Source: Haploplasma modicum ATCC 29102 (GTDB lineage: Bacteria > Bacillota_I > Bacilli_A > Acholeplasmatales > Acholeplasmataceae). Taken from it: a stretch of DNA of 64,000 bases. Where the stretch lies: positions 33,544 through 97,543 of the forward strand of contig NZ_JHYB01000006.1 in the NCBI RefSeq assembly GCF_000687835.1. The letters are read 5' to 3'. The stretch's first letter is position 1, and each line of letters opens with the position of its first letter. The position numbers and the translations under genes are program-made. Below the pieces are notes generated by a model that saw only the letters and a program-made list of their open reading frames with translations, ran no database searches and had not been told where the DNA came from. Below are positions 36,882 through 45,663 of the stretch, in pieces.

Positions 36882-37151
36882 TTACCAACTTGATTTTTTA
36901 ACGCCAGGTAATTCACCTTTGTGCGCTAAATCACGGAATTTAACACGTGATAATCCAAATTTTCCAATATAACCGCGTGGTCTACCATCGATAGCATCGC
37001 GATTTCTTAAACGTGTTGGTGAAGCATTACGTGGTAACTTTTGTAACCCTTCGTAATCACCTGCTGCAATTAATTCAGCACGTTTTTCACGGTAACGTTC
37101 AACAACATCACGACGTTTTTGGTCTTTTACTATTTTTGATTTTTTTGCCAT
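36882..37151 (-). CDS. rpsN: 30S ribosomal protein S14, long cysteine-free form
   Basis: Head protein of 89 residues and no cysteine at all. Most Bacillota carry, at this exact spc-operon position, a 61-residue S14 with a CxxC-CxxC zinc site; this gene instead has the long form ([20 protein letters not shown], then [17 protein letters not shown], ending [11 protein letters not shown]). The C-minus form elsewhere is often a zinc-starvation duplicate. Together with the cysteine-free L36 this points to a ribosome with lowered zinc demand. Confidence 0.97.
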   Translation of the reverse strand: MAKKSKIVKDQKRRDVVERYREKRAELIAAGDYEGLQKLPRNASPTRLRNRDAIDGRPRGYIGKFGLSRVKFRDLAHKGELPGVKKSSW

Positions 37152-37162
37152 AATACGTCTCC

Positions 37163-37708
37163 TTATTTCTTAAACGGCATACCTAAATGTTTTAATAATG
37201 CAAAACATTCTTGGTCTGTATTAGCCGTAGTTACTATAACAATGTCCATTCCACGAACTCTTTTAACTTTATCTAAACTGATTTCTGGGAAAATGATTTG
37301 TTCTTTAATACCTAATGTGTAGTTACCGCGGCCATCAAATGAATTATTTGATACACCTCTAAAGTCACGTACACGTGGTAATGCAACAGATACTAATTTA
37401 TCTAAGAAGTGATACATTTTTTCTCCTCTTAAAGTTACTTTAGCACCAATTGCCATCCCATCTCTTAACTTAAAGTTAGAAACTGATTTTTTTGCTTTTG
37501 TAATAACTGGTTGTTGTCCTGTTAATGTTCTTAATTCTTCAACTGCTTCATCTAAAACTTTTGAATTAGAAATAGCATCACCAATACCCATGTTAATAAC
37601 AATTTTTTCTAAGCGAGGAACTTGCATGATTGAATCATAATTAAATTCCTTTAAAAGTTCGGGTTTGATTGTTTCATTATATTGTACTTTTAATCTACTC
37701 ATATTCAT
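37163..37708 (-). CDS. rplE: 50S ribosomal protein L5
   Basis: 5S rRNA-binding protein of the central protuberance, 181 residues. Motifs: [38 protein letters not shown], and [17 protein letters not shown]. Two possible ATGs lie two codons apart (37708 and 37702), both served by AAGGAG. Confidence 0.98.
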   Translation of the reverse strand: MNMSRLKVQYNETIKPELLKEFNYDSIMQVPRLEKIVINMGIGDAISNSKVLDEAVEELRTLTGQQPVITKAKKSVSNFKLRDGMAIGAKVTLRGEKMYHFLDKLVSVALPRVRDFRGVSNNSFDGRGNYTLGIKEQIIFPEISLDKVKRVRGMDIVIVTTANTDQECFALLKHLGMPFKK

Positions 37709-37717
37709 TCAAACTCC

Positions 37718-38074
37718 TTATTTATCTATATTCGCGCCAGATTTAACTGCAACACGGATCTTAGTTTTTTTACCTTTAGCATCTACTTCAGTCTTAATCT
37801 TTACTCTAGTTGGTTTATTTGTTGATGGATCAATTAATGCAACGTTTGATACATGAATTGGAGCTTCCATTTCAACAATACCGCCTTTTTCATTCATTTG
37901 ACTTGGACGTTGATGCTTCTTAACAATATTTACACCTTCAACTAAAACACGTTCAGTTTTTGGGTAAACGCGTAAAACGCGTCCTGTTTTTCTTAATTTG
38001 TTACCTTTTTTATCAACTACAAATTGATCGCCACCTGCAATAATAGCTACTGTGTCTCCTGTTTTAATTAACAT
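37718..38074 (-). CDS. rplX: 50S ribosomal protein L24
   Basis: Assembly-initiating protein at the tunnel exit, KOW fold, 118 residues. [13 protein letters not shown] opens the KOW motif; [15 protein letters not shown] is at about 46, and [14 protein letters not shown] at about 70. AAGGGGGT precedes the start. Confidence 0.97.
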   Translation of the reverse strand: MLIKTGDTVAIIAGGDQFVVDKKGNKLRKTGRVLRVYPKTERVLVEGVNIVKKHQRPSQMNEKGGIVEMEAPIHVSNVALIDPSTNKPTRVKIKTEVDAKGKKTKIRVAVKSGANIDK

Positions 38075-38088
38075 ACTTGCGACCCCCT

Positions 38089-38457
38089 TTATAATACTTC
38101 TGGAGCTAGAGAAACAATCTTCATAAAGTTCTTTTCTCTTAACTCTCTTGCCACTGGTCCAAAAATTCTTGTTTCACGTGGGTTTAGATCTTCTTTAATA
38201 ATTACTGCTGCATTGTCATCAAATTTGATAACTGAACCATCAGCACGGTGAACACCGTGTTTTGTTCTTACTACTACAGCTTTAACTACGTCACCTTTTT
38301 TTACTGCTCCGCCTGGTGTTGATTTCTTAACAGTTGCTGTTACAACGTCTCCGATGTTAGCATATCTGCGTCTAGAACCACCAAGCACTTTAATAACAAG
38401 TATTTCTTTTGCTCCACTGTTGTCAGCTACAGCCATTCTACTTTCTTGTTGTACCAT
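38089..38457 (-). CDS. rplN: 50S ribosomal protein L14
   Basis: Intersubunit-bridge protein of 122 residues, exact family length. [18 protein letters not shown] starts it; [15 protein letters not shown] and the C-terminal [18 protein letters not shown] are diagnostic. Confidence 0.98.
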   Translation of the reverse strand: MVQQESRMAVADNSGAKEILVIKVLGGSRRRYANIGDVVTATVKKSTPGGAVKKGDVVKAVVVRTKHGVHRADGSVIKFDDNAAVIIKEDLNPRETRIFGPVARELREKNFMKIVSLAPEVL

Positions 38458-38472
38458 GTTAGTTCCTCCTTC

Positions 38473-38733
38473 TTAAGCTAAATCTGATTTTGTAACAACT
38501 TCTAATAAACGGAATGATTTTGTCTTTGATAAAGGTCTTGTTTCAACAACTCTTACTTTATCGCCGATATTAGCAATTTGTTCTTCATCATGTGCATGTA
38601 TTTTTTTAGTAACCTTTACGAGTTTTCCATATAAAGGTGACTTTTTGTGATTTGTAACTTCAACAGTAATTGTTTTTTCCATTTTGTTTGAAGTAACGAT
38701 TCCTGTGAAAATTTTTCTATTATTACGTTCCAT
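38473..38733 (-). CDS. rpsQ: 30S ribosomal protein S17
   Basis: OB-fold 16S rRNA-binding protein, 86 residues. [20 protein letters not shown] and the C-terminal [19 protein letters not shown] are the family hallmarks. Confidence 0.98.
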   Translation of the reverse strand: MERNNRKIFTGIVTSNKMEKTITVEVTNHKKSPLYGKLVKVTKKIHAHDEEQIANIGDKVRVVETRPLSKTKSFRLLEVVTKSDLA

Positions 38734-38747
38734 CTTTTGTCTCCTCC

Positions 38748-38936
38748 TTATTCTGCTCGTTCGCCGATGATTGTTAACATTCTAGCGATTGTTCTTTTTA
38801 CTGTTTTAATACGTGCAGTATTTTCTAATTGACCTACAGCAAGTTGAAAGCGTAGGTTAAATAATTCTTCTTTTAATTCAGAAATACGAATTTCTAATTC
38901 TTGATTAGTTAATTTTCTTAATTCGATTGCTTTCAT
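38748..38936 (-). CDS. rpmC: 50S ribosomal protein L29
   Basis: Two-helix protein at the tunnel exit where trigger factor and SRP dock, 62 residues. [34 protein letters not shown] and [13 protein letters not shown] mark it. It overlaps rplP by four bases. Confidence 0.97.
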   Translation of the reverse strand: MKAIELRKLTNQELEIRISELKEELFNLRFQLAVGQLENTARIKTVKRTIARMLTIIGERAE

Positions 38937-39349
38937 GCTTGGTCACCTCTCTTAACAATTTTTGTTTTAATAGGTAATTTATGTGATGCAAGTCTTAAAG
39001 CTTCTTTTGCTACAGCTTCACTAACTTGACCAATTTCAAACATTACTTTTCCTTCTTTAACAACAGCAACCCAAGCTGATGGTGCCCCTTTACCGGAACC
39101 CATTCTAACTTCAAGTGGTTTTTTTGTTAATGACATATGAGGGAAAATGTTGATCCATACTTTACCAGTTCTACGCATATATCTTGTCATTGCAATACGT
39201 GCAGCTTCGATTTGGCGGTTAGTAATCCATGCACCTTCTTGGGCAACTAATGCAAAGTCACCATTTAAGATTTCATTTCTACCTTTTGCTTTACCTTCGT
39301 AACTTACACGGTGTGGACGACGGAACTTAGTTCTTTTTGGTAATAACAT
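38933..39349 (-). CDS. rplP: 50S ribosomal protein L16
   Basis: Protein near the A-site tRNA elbow, 138 residues. [36 protein letters not shown] and [17 protein letters not shown] are invariant landmarks. Confidence 0.98.
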   Translation of the reverse strand: MLLPKRTKFRRPHRVSYEGKAKGRNEILNGDFALVAQEGAWITNRQIEAARIAMTRYMRRTGKVWINIFPHMSLTKKPLEVRMGSGKGAPSAWVAVVKEGKVMFEIGQVSEAVAKEALRLASHKLPIKTKIVKRGDQA

Positions 39350-39351
39350 TA

Positions 39352-40107
39352 TTAGTTCCCTCCTTTTTTATCGTTTTGACGTGGTGCTCTTCTTTGTTGT
39401 GGACGTCTTGATCTCTCTGCTGGAGCACTTTGTCTTTCTTTACGGATTTCTTCATGATTTTGACCTGGTAAGATTTCACCATGGTAAATCCATACTTTAA
39501 CTCCTAAAATACCGTATGTTGTATATGCTTCAGCTGTTGCATATTCAACGTCAGCTCTTAAAGTATGTAGTGGAACTTGACCTTCTGAATAACCTTCAGC
39601 ACGTGCCATTTCTGCCCCACCTAAACGACCTGAAATAGATGTTTTAATACCTTTTGCGCCTGCTTTTAATGCTCTTTGGATTGCAATTTTTTGAACTCTT
39701 CTGAATGAAGCACGTTTTTCTAATTGGTCTGCCATACTTTGAGCAACTAATGTAGCAACGATTTCTGGTTTTCTAACTTCAACTACGTTTAATACGATTT
39801 CTTTTTTAGTTAATTTTTCTAATTGTTGAATTGTTTCTTTTAAAGTAACTGCATCACGACCGATTACTAGACCTGGTTTAGCTGTGTGTAATGTAATTTT
39901 TACACGATCTTTACCTTTTGCGCCTTTTAATCTTTCGATTTCAACGTGAGAAACTGCGGCTTCTTTGTGTTTTTTATTTAAAAATGTTCTAATGTTTGCG
40001 TCTTCTTTAATTAAAGCTGGAACTTGTTTGCTGTCTGCATACCATTTTGAATCCCAATCTCTAATAATACCAACGCGTAAACCTATTGGATTAACTTTTT
40101 GTCCCAT
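39352..40107 (-). CDS. rpsC: 30S ribosomal protein S3
   Basis: mRNA-entry protein with a KH domain, 251 residues. [20 protein letters not shown] opens it, the KH loop is PGLVIGRDA (about 80), and [17 protein letters not shown] is in the C-terminal domain. A basic tail of about 25 residues rich in Arg, Gln and Pro extends beyond the usual end. Confidence 0.98.
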   Translation of the reverse strand: MGQKVNPIGLRVGIIRDWDSKWYADSKQVPALIKEDANIRTFLNKKHKEAAVSHVEIERLKGAKGKDRVKITLHTAKPGLVIGRDAVTLKETIQQLEKLTKKEIVLNVVEVRKPEIVATLVAQSMADQLEKRASFRRVQKIAIQRALKAGAKGIKTSISGRLGGAEMARAEGYSEGQVPLHTLRADVEYATAEAYTTYGILGVKVWIYHGEILPGQNHEEIRKERQSAPAERSRRPQQRRAPRQNDKKGGN

Positions 40108-40109
40108 TT

Positions 40110-40457
40110 TTATTCACCACCCATTTCTCTTTCAGCTACGATAACTGTAATATGACTTGTTCTTTTTTGAATAATGTCACCTTTACCTTGTGCTCTTGGT
40201 AACATTCTCTTTAAAGTAACACCTTCACTTACATAAGCTGTTTTTACATATAAGTTTTCTTCATTTAATTTATTATTATGTACAGCATTTGCAACAGCAC
40301 TCTTTAGCACTTTACTAATAAGTGGTGATGCTGCTCTTGGTGTAAACATTAAAATTGCTTCTGCTTCTTTTACGTCTTTACCTCTGATTAGGTCGATTAC
40401 TAAACGTGCCTTACGAGGAGCAATTCTAGCTGTCTTATGTATTGATTTAACTTCCAT
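40110..40457 (-). CDS. rplV: 50S ribosomal protein L22
   Basis: Lines the exit tunnel with a beta-hairpin, 115 residues. [20 protein letters not shown] is at about 11-30, and the hairpin segment is [18 protein letters not shown] with [10 protein letters not shown] after it. Confidence 0.98.
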   Translation of the reverse strand: MEVKSIHKTARIAPRKARLVIDLIRGKDVKEAEAILMFTPRAASPLISKVLKSAVANAVHNNKLNEENLYVKTAYVSEGVTLKRMLPRAQGKGDIIQKRTSHITVIVAEREMGGE

Positions 40458-40470
40458 TTATTTGTCCTCC

Positions 40471-40764
40471 TTAGTAGCCCGCTTTTTTGTCGCGACCTTT
40501 TTTCTCATCTTTACTATGTCCGCGGTATGTTCTTGTTGGTGCGAATTCGCCTAACTTATGTCCTACCATGTCTTCTGTAACATATACAGGTACATGTTCT
40601 TTACCGTTATGGACTGCAATTGTATGCCCAACGAAATCAGGGAAAATTGTTGAGCGGCGTGACCATGTTTGAATCACTTTCTTTTCGTTAACCTCGTTTT
40701 GTGCTCTTACTTTATTTAGTAAGTGAAGATCACAAAATGGTCCTTTTTTAATTGAACGTGCCAT
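40471..40764 (-). CDS. rpsS: 30S ribosomal protein S19
   Basis: Head protein of 97 residues. [45 protein letters not shown] and [16 protein letters not shown] identify it. It has an AGGAGG site. Confidence 0.98.
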   Translation of the reverse strand: MARSIKKGPFCDLHLLNKVRAQNEVNEKKVIQTWSRRSTIFPDFVGHTIAVHNGKEHVPVYVTEDMVGHKLGEFAPTRTYRGHSKDEKKGRDKKAGY

Positions 40765-40777
40765 GTTTTCCTCCTAA

Positions 40778-41608
40778 TTATTTCGTACGGCGACGAATGA
40801 TTAAATCGTTAGATGCTTTTTTAGTATCTCTTGTCTTGATTCCACGAGCTTTTTTACCCCATGGAGTCATAGGTGATTTACGTCCGATTGGTGTTCTACC
40901 TTCACCACCACCGTGTGGGTGATCGTTAGGGTTCATTACAGATCCACGTACTGTTGGTCTAACTCCTAAATGACGTACACGTCCTGCTTTACCCCAATTG
41001 ATTAATTCCCAAGATTCATTACCTACTTGACCTACTGTTGCACGACAAGCACCTAAAACCTTACGAACTTCACCTGATTGAAGTCTAAGCAATACGTATT
41101 TTTCTTCACGTCCTAAAATTTGTGCTGATGTTCCAGCACTTCTTGCTAATTGTCCACCTTTACCTGGTTTTAATTCCACGTTATGAACAACTGTACCTAC
41201 TGGGATATTAATAAGTGGTAAAGCATTACCTACTTTAATATCTGCTTCTACTCCTGAGAATACTGATGTTCCCACTTGTAAACCTTTAGGTGCAATAATA
41301 TATCTCTTTTCACCATCTACATAGTTAATTAAAGCAATGTTTGCACTACGATTTGGATCGTATTCAATTGTTGCAACTTTTCCTTCAATACCATCTTTAT
41401 TTCTTTTAAAATCAATAACGCGATATTTTCTCTTAGCACCGCCACCGATATGACGAACTGTTGTCTTACCAGTATTGTTACGGCCACCCGTACGAGAAAT
41501 TGGCGCAAGTAGTGATTTTTCAGGAGTAGATGTTGTTAATTCTTCAAATGTTAATGTACTCATGTTTCTACGACCGTTTGTAGTCGCTTTATATTTTTTA
41601 ACCGCCAT
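40778..41608 (-). CDS. rplB: 50S ribosomal protein L2
   Basis: Primary 23S rRNA protein next to the peptidyl-transferase centre, 276 residues. [17 protein letters not shown] opens it; [18 protein letters not shown] is in the middle, and the C-terminal loop reads [18 protein letters not shown] with the catalytic-region histidine. Confidence 0.98.
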   Translation of the reverse strand: MAVKKYKATTNGRRNMSTLTFEELTTSTPEKSLLAPISRTGGRNNTGKTTVRHIGGGAKRKYRVIDFKRNKDGIEGKVATIEYDPNRSANIALINYVDGEKRYIIAPKGLQVGTSVFSGVEADIKVGNALPLINIPVGTVVHNVELKPGKGGQLARSAGTSAQILGREEKYVLLRLQSGEVRKVLGACRATVGQVGNESWELINWGKAGRVRHLGVRPTVRGSVMNPNDHPHGGGEGRTPIGRKSPMTPWGKKARGIKTRDTKKASNDLIIRRRTK

Positions 41609-41634
41609 GTTAAAAACCTCCTATATTTTTCACA

Positions 41635-41931
41635 TTATACGTTGAATGCTTCGATTGTTTGACCTTCAGCTAATTCAACGATTGCTTTTTTGTAAGCATT
41701 TTTAAATCCTTCATGTTGACCAAGTCTTTTGAACTTTGGTTTAACGTTAATTGTGTTTACTTTAACAACTTTTACATTAAAGATTGCTTCGATAGCTTTT
41801 TTGATTTCTACCTTATTAGCATTTTTATCTACTTTAAATGTATAACGATTGAAATCTTCAATCATTTTTAAGCTTTGTTCGGTAATGACTGGTTGTTTAA
41901 CTAGATCATAGTATAAATTCATTTTACTCAT
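41635..41931 (-). CDS. rplW: 50S ribosomal protein L23
   Basis: Docking site for trigger factor and SRP at the exit, 98 residues. VKQPVITEQSLKMIEDFNRY, VDKNANKVEIKKAIEAIFNV and VVKVNTINVKPKFKR mark it. The start overlaps rplD by eight bases. Confidence 0.97.
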   Translation of the reverse strand: MSKMNLYYDLVKQPVITEQSLKMIEDFNRYTFKVDKNANKVEIKKAIEAIFNVKVVKVNTINVKPKFKRLGQHEGFKNAYKKAIVELAEGQTIEAFNV

Positions 41932-42553
41932 TTCCTAAAGCCTCCTCTAATTGTTTTACAGCATCTACTGTTAATACAACGTTTTTATTATTTAAAACAT
42001 CATATACACTTAAATGGTTAGTAACTGCAAAGTTAACTGTTGGAATGTTTTGTCCTGCTCTTACTTCTTTTCCGTCAAATGCATTATTTACGAATAATGT
42101 TTTCCCAGATACGTTTAAGTTATTTAATAATGTTTGGAATTCTTTTGTTTTTCCATTTTCTGATACTAAATTGTCTAAAACGATAATTTTTCCATCTTGT
42201 ACAAATGATGATAACGCTGATCTAAATGCTAAGTTTCTTACTTTTTTGTTTAACTTCACATTATATGATCTTGGTGTTGGTCCGAAAACCACACCACCAC
42301 CACGCCATTGTGGAGCTCTAATTGAACCTTGTCTAGCACGTCCTGTACCTTTTTGTTTCCATGGTTTTTTACCACCACCTGAAACTTCAGTACGTGATTT
42401 AACTTTGCTTGTTCCTTGACGCATTGCCGCTCTTTGAGCATTAACTACATCGAATAGTGCTTGTTGGTGAGGAACGATACCAAACACATGTTCTGAAACT
42501 TCGATATTACCTACTGTTTCTCCTGCTTGATTTAATATGTTTAATTTTGGCAT
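41924..42553 (-). CDS. rplD: 50S ribosomal protein L4
   Basis: Tunnel-lining protein of 209 residues; in several bacteria it also represses the S10 operon through the leader RNA. The extended loop is RQGTSKVKSRTEVSGGGKKP then WKQKGTGRARQGSIRAPQWR (about 40-80). It may regulate the stem-loop leader upstream of rpsJ, which is inference. Confidence 0.97.
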   Translation of the reverse strand: MPKLNILNQAGETVGNIEVSEHVFGIVPHQQALFDVVNAQRAAMRQGTSKVKSRTEVSGGGKKPWKQKGTGRARQGSIRAPQWRGGGVVFGPTPRSYNVKLNKKVRNLAFRSALSSFVQDGKIIVLDNLVSENGKTKEFQTLLNNLNVSGKTLFVNNAFDGKEVRAGQNIPTVNFAVTNHLSVYDVLNNKNVVLTVDAVKQLEEALGNE

Positions 42554-42564
42554 AATTTCCCTCC

Positions 42565-43197
42565 TTATTTCACTTTAACAGCGGACTTAACTACTACTAA
42601 ACCTTTTTTAGGTCCTGGTACGCTACCGCTAATTAATAGAACTTGATTTTCTTGATCAAACTTAACAACTTTTAAGTTTTGGATTGTTACTTGAACATCT
42701 CCCATTTGACCTGGTAAGTTTTTACCTTTTAAGTTCCCTTTGATTGGTCCCATTGAACCTGGCCCACGGTGGTATCTAGAACCGTGTGTCATAGGTCCTC
42801 TTGTTTGATTATGTCTCTTAATCGCACCTTGGAAACCTTTACCTTTTGATATCCCTGTGACATCAATCATTTCGCCTTCTGTGAAAATATCACCTGAAAC
42901 TACATCCCCTACGCTTAAGTTTGTTAAATCGTTATCTCCTAGGAAACGAATTTCTCTAACGAAGCGCTTAGGTGCAGTGTTTGCTCTTGCTACGTGTCCC
43001 ATTTCTGGTTTGTTTGATAGATTTTCTCTTTTATCTTCAAAACCAACTTGAGTCGCAACATAACCGTCTGTTTCAACAGTTTTTTGTTGTAGTACTACGT
43101 TGTTTGCAACATCTACAACTGTTACTGGTATTAAAACACCATTTTCGTCGAAAATCTGTGTCATACCAATTTTTCTACCTAAGATTCCTTTGGCCAT
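42565..43197 (-). CDS. rplC: 50S ribosomal protein L3
   Basis: Assembly-initiating large-subunit protein, 210 residues. [19 protein letters not shown] opens it, and the long loop has [20 protein letters not shown] with YHRGPGSMG after it. Confidence 0.98.
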   Translation of the reverse strand: MAKGILGRKIGMTQIFDENGVLIPVTVVDVANNVVLQQKTVETDGYVATQVGFEDKRENLSNKPEMGHVARANTAPKRFVREIRFLGDNDLTNLSVGDVVSGDIFTEGEMIDVTGISKGKGFQGAIKRHNQTRGPMTHGSRYHRGPGSMGPIKGNLKGKNLPGQMGDVQVTIQNLKVVKFDQENQVLLISGSVPGPKKGLVVVKSAVKVK

Positions 43198-43221
43198 GAT
43201 ATACCTCTTTCTTTTCTATTT

Positions 43222-43530
43222 TTATTTCTTTAATACGATATCAATACCTGATGGTAAGTCGATATGCATTAAAGCTTCAATTGTTTTTGGGTTTGGATCT
43301 ACAATTTGAATTAATCTTTTGTGTGTTCTTCTTTCAAATTGTTCACGTGAATCTTTATTAACGTGTGGTGATCTTAAAACAGTAAATACTTCTTTTTGTG
43401 TTGGTAATGGAATTGGACCATTTACCTTTGCACCTGTTTTTTCAACACTTTCAACAATCTTTAAAGCTGCTTGATCGATCAATCTGTGATCGTAAGCCTT
43501 TAATCTTATTTTAATTACATCTTTCGCCAT
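43222..43530 (-). CDS. rpsJ: 30S ribosomal protein S10
   Basis: First gene of the 14-kb ribosomal run, 102 residues, and a partner of NusB in antitermination. [40 protein letters not shown] and the C-terminal [12 protein letters not shown] identify it. GGAAGGAG precedes the start, and a structured leader lies upstream. Confidence 0.98.
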   Translation of the reverse strand: MAKDVIKIRLKAYDHRLIDQAALKIVESVEKTGAKVNGPIPLPTQKEVFTVLRSPHVNKDSREQFERRTHKRLIQIVDPNPKTIEALMHIDLPSGIDIVLKK

Positions 43531-43658
43531 TTTATATTCTCCTTCCGCCTATAATATTTTTATAAACTTGCTCCTTGGAAAAACCCGGTACATGACAACG
43601 GCTATCCGTGTACCAGCAACCTTCCATATCAACGCCTACTTAAAACATAAGCTTTTTT
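43531..43658 (-). promoter_or_regulatory. Structured leader RNA of the S10 operon
   Basis: The leader transcript folds into a long stem-loop: GGAA/TTCC at the base (43622-43625 with 43577-43580), then CTGGTACA / TGTACCGG (43609-43616 with 43585-43592, one G-U pair), and a small apical CGG-ATAG-CCG hairpin (43599-43608). The G-U pair works only in minus-strand RNA, which supports an RNA role. There is no T-run, so it is not a terminator. By position it is a candidate autoregulatory site for a ribosomal protein such as L4. Confidence 0.6.
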
Positions 43659-43687
43659 ATTATATAACACTTTTTCTTTAATTGCAA
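43659..43687 (-). promoter_or_regulatory. Promoter of the S10 operon
   Basis: Minus strand: -35 TTGCAA (43682-43687), 17-base spacer, -10 TATAAT (43659-43664). The -35 lies in the last codons of the upstream gene. Confidence 0.8.
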
Positions 43688-44757
43688 CTATTTTTACCAC
43701 TTTGTTTATTTTTGATTTTTTCTCGGTATTTTTCTCTTCTTTTTATCGATGATTTAACAGTTTTTTCGATATTTTCCATGTTTTCTTCACTGTAAATAAA
43801 ATTATTAAATCCCATGATCATTAATTTATCAATAATTTTTTCATCACTTAACTTAGATGAATACACGATATGTTCTACTTTTAACTGCTTTAAAACTGTG
43901 TGTAGGTCTCTAAACTCACTAATAGATTTATCTTTAAAGTCATTGTAAGAAATTTTATATTTACCATGAACCTCATATATTAGTTCATCATAATCAATTA
44001 TCGCTATATCAAGATTTTTATAATCTTCAATATCGTATATGTCTTCGAAATCACTGATAACTGGTCCAACTTTACAATTATCAATAAAACGTTTTATTAA
44101 TATCTTCCAATGTAAATAATCTTCATAACTAAGTAAATTAGGTAAATATATATAAATTAATTCTTTTTTGGCAATTTCATTTATTTGTTTAAGTAATTTA
44201 TTATAGTATTTATAATTTTCAAAATAATGTTCCTTAACACAATGATACTTACTTTTTACATATATATTTGAATCAAAATCAAAAAGCGGAAATATTATAT
44301 GTTTTTCTCCTTTGAAACTTAAGATATATTTATATATTGTATTTACTTTAGGAAATATTAACGATTCTTTAAACATGTTATTAAAGGTAATAAAATTTTT
44401 ATTACTTTTCGATTTGTATAAATATTTATTTTCAACATATTCATTTTCACCCTGATTACACTGGAATGTGAAAGAATTTCTTCCAGATTCTAAAGTTATG
44501 AAATCTGTTTTTATCATTTGTTTTTTATCACTAAATTTATCACAAATTATTTTATATGCAAAACTATCTTCTAAAACCTCACAAACATTATTTATGGTTA
44601 GGGAGTTTATATATTTTGTCTCCCTAACACATCTATTTCTTATTAGTAAATTATGATCATGTTCTACTGTACAGTTTATAGAAAACATTTTTTTCTTAAT
44701 GTGATAGATTAAATCCTTTTTTTCATCCTCACTTAATCCCTTAAGTAATTTATGCAT
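43678..44757 (-). CDS. Unrecognised protein resembling a degenerate PTS Enzyme I PEP-binding domain
   Basis: Protein of 359 residues, no signal peptide. Residues about 105-340 follow the landmark order and spacing of the PEP-binding barrel of Enzyme I (PtsI): KYLYK (111-115) where YRTEFLY would be, FPLFDFDSN (156-164) for RTLDxGxDK, IYLPN then SYEDYLHWK (203-218) for MFPM then xLEEFRxAK, GPVISDFE (231-238) for GxMxExP, IDYDEL (254-259) for GTNDL, and VYSSKLSD (298-305) for MCGExAxD, ending MGFNNFIYS (315-323) for LGLDEFSMS. All PEP and magnesium ligands and the acid cysteine (here Tyr299) are changed. If the alignment is right this is a pseudoenzyme; the role is unknown. The N-terminal 100 residues are unlike anything I know. 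It overlaps the preceding gene by eight bases. Confidence 0.6.
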   Translation of the reverse strand: MHKLLKGLSEDEKKDLIYHIKKKMFSINCTVEHDHNLLIRNRCVRETKYINSLTINNVCEVLEDSFAYKIICDKFSDKKQMIKTDFITLESGRNSFTFQCNQGENEYVENKYLYKSKSNKNFITFNNMFKESLIFPKVNTIYKYILSFKGEKHIIFPLFDFDSNIYVKSKYHCVKEHYFENYKYYNKLLKQINEIAKKELIYIYLPNLLSYEDYLHWKILIKRFIDNCKVGPVISDFEDIYDIEDYKNLDIAIIDYDELIYEVHGKYKISYNDFKDKSISEFRDLHTVLKQLKVEHIVYSSKLSDEKIIDKLMIMGFNNFIYSEENMENIEKTVKSSIKRREKYREKIKNKQSGKNSCN

Positions 44758-45196
44758 AGCTCTTATTGCTACCTATCTTTAGATTACTTTTATCAATAAA
44801 GTCTTTTCTTTTAATATTTTCGCTTATTCTAAATTCTACCTTATCATAACAACCAATAAATAAAAGATCATCTAAAATTATGCTTACTTCTTCTTTTACA
44901 TAATCTAAAACAAGATTTGCTACTAAATCCCCTTTTAAGTGTGCGTCAATTACTATGTTCCAACTAATCAAATTAAAATCATCCAATATTGTTGGATAAA
45001 AATTTTTGATCGATCTAAATTTTTGATTAGCTCCTATATTATAATCAGTACATTTAAATAGGTGGTTAATTGATGTTTTTTCAAAAACATCAATTGTTCT
45101 TATCTTAAACTCACAGTTAGATACTTTCTTATATACCGTAATCATGTCATCTATCTCTACTAACAAAACATTATAATTCTCTTTTTTTCCCAACAT
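44750..45196 (-). CDS. Hypothetical protein, coupled to the Enzyme I-like gene
   Basis: Soluble protein of 148 residues that I do not recognise. It is rich in Ile, Asp, Lys and Asn, has no signal or membrane segment, and shows an alternating strand/helix pattern (VLLVEIDDMITVYKKV; WNIVIDAHLKGDLVANLVL; VSIILDDLLFIGCYDKVEF). ATG 45196 follows AGGATAAGG. Its stop lies eight bases inside the next gene, so both are made together. It begins just after the spoVG terminator; no clear promoter is visible. Confidence 0.7.
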   Translation of the reverse strand: MLGKKENYNVLLVEIDDMITVYKKVSNCEFKIRTIDVFEKTSINHLFKCTDYNIGANQKFRSIKNFYPTILDDFNLISWNIVIDAHLKGDLVANLVLDYVKEEVSIILDDLLFIGCYDKVEFRISENIKRKDFIDKSNLKIGSNKSYA

Positions 45197-45265
45197 ACCT
45201 TATCCTCTCTTTATAAAGATTTATTTGTTTTATATTTTTAAAATAAAAAAAATGTTTTTTTTCTC

Positions 45266-45294
45266 AAAAAAAGAAGAGGATTTTAACCCTCTTC
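45266..45294 (-). terminator. Terminator of spoVG
   Basis: A stem GAAGAGG / CCTCTTC (45273-45294) followed by seven T (45266-45272) on the minus strand. The 5' arm contains the last spoVG codons and runs into the stop. Confidence 0.9.
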
Positions 45295-45570
45295 TACTGT
45301 TTCTACTTCAGCATCTTGTAAAGCTTTTTCATAAGCTCCGAGCACTTCCGCATCGATTAATGTTCTAGTCTCTGTATTGATTGGATGTGCAATATCCCTG
45401 AACATGCCATTTGGCATTTTCTTGCTAGGCATTGCAACAAACATTCCTTTTTCCCCTTCCAGTACACGAACATCATGAATGACAAAACTGTCATCAATTG
45501 TAATTGATCCTACGGCTTTTAATCTTCCTTCCGTATTCACTAGTTTAATTCTTACGTTAGTTATTTTCAT
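45283..45570 (-). CDS. spoVG: SpoVG family nucleic-acid-binding regulator
   Basis: Small site-specific DNA/RNA-binding regulator, 95 residues. [47 protein letters not shown] and FRDIAHPI are all family landmarks. The frame is open to TTG 45585, but that lies in the ribosome site GGAGGGG; ATG 45570 is the start. SpoVG occurs in many non-sporulating Bacillota, so it says nothing about spores. It has an acidic C-terminus. Confidence 0.97.
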   Translation of the reverse strand: MKITNVRIKLVNTEGRLKAVGSITIDDSFVIHDVRVLEGEKGMFVAMPSKKMPNGMFRDIAHPINTETRTLIDAEVLGAYEKALQDAEVETVEEG

Positions 45571-45602
45571 GTTCCCCTCCAACAAAACCGTTTTATAATG
45601 TT

Positions 45603-45608
45603 ATTATA
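45603..45608 (-). promoter_or_regulatory. -10 element of spoVG
   Basis: TATAAT preceded by TGA on the minus strand, an extended -10, about 33 bases before the start. No good -35, and no sigma-H-type elements are visible. Confidence 0.45.
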
Positions 45609-45663
45609 TCATAATAAAACGAAAATAAAAGATTTTGAAAAGATAAAATGATAACGTTTACTC

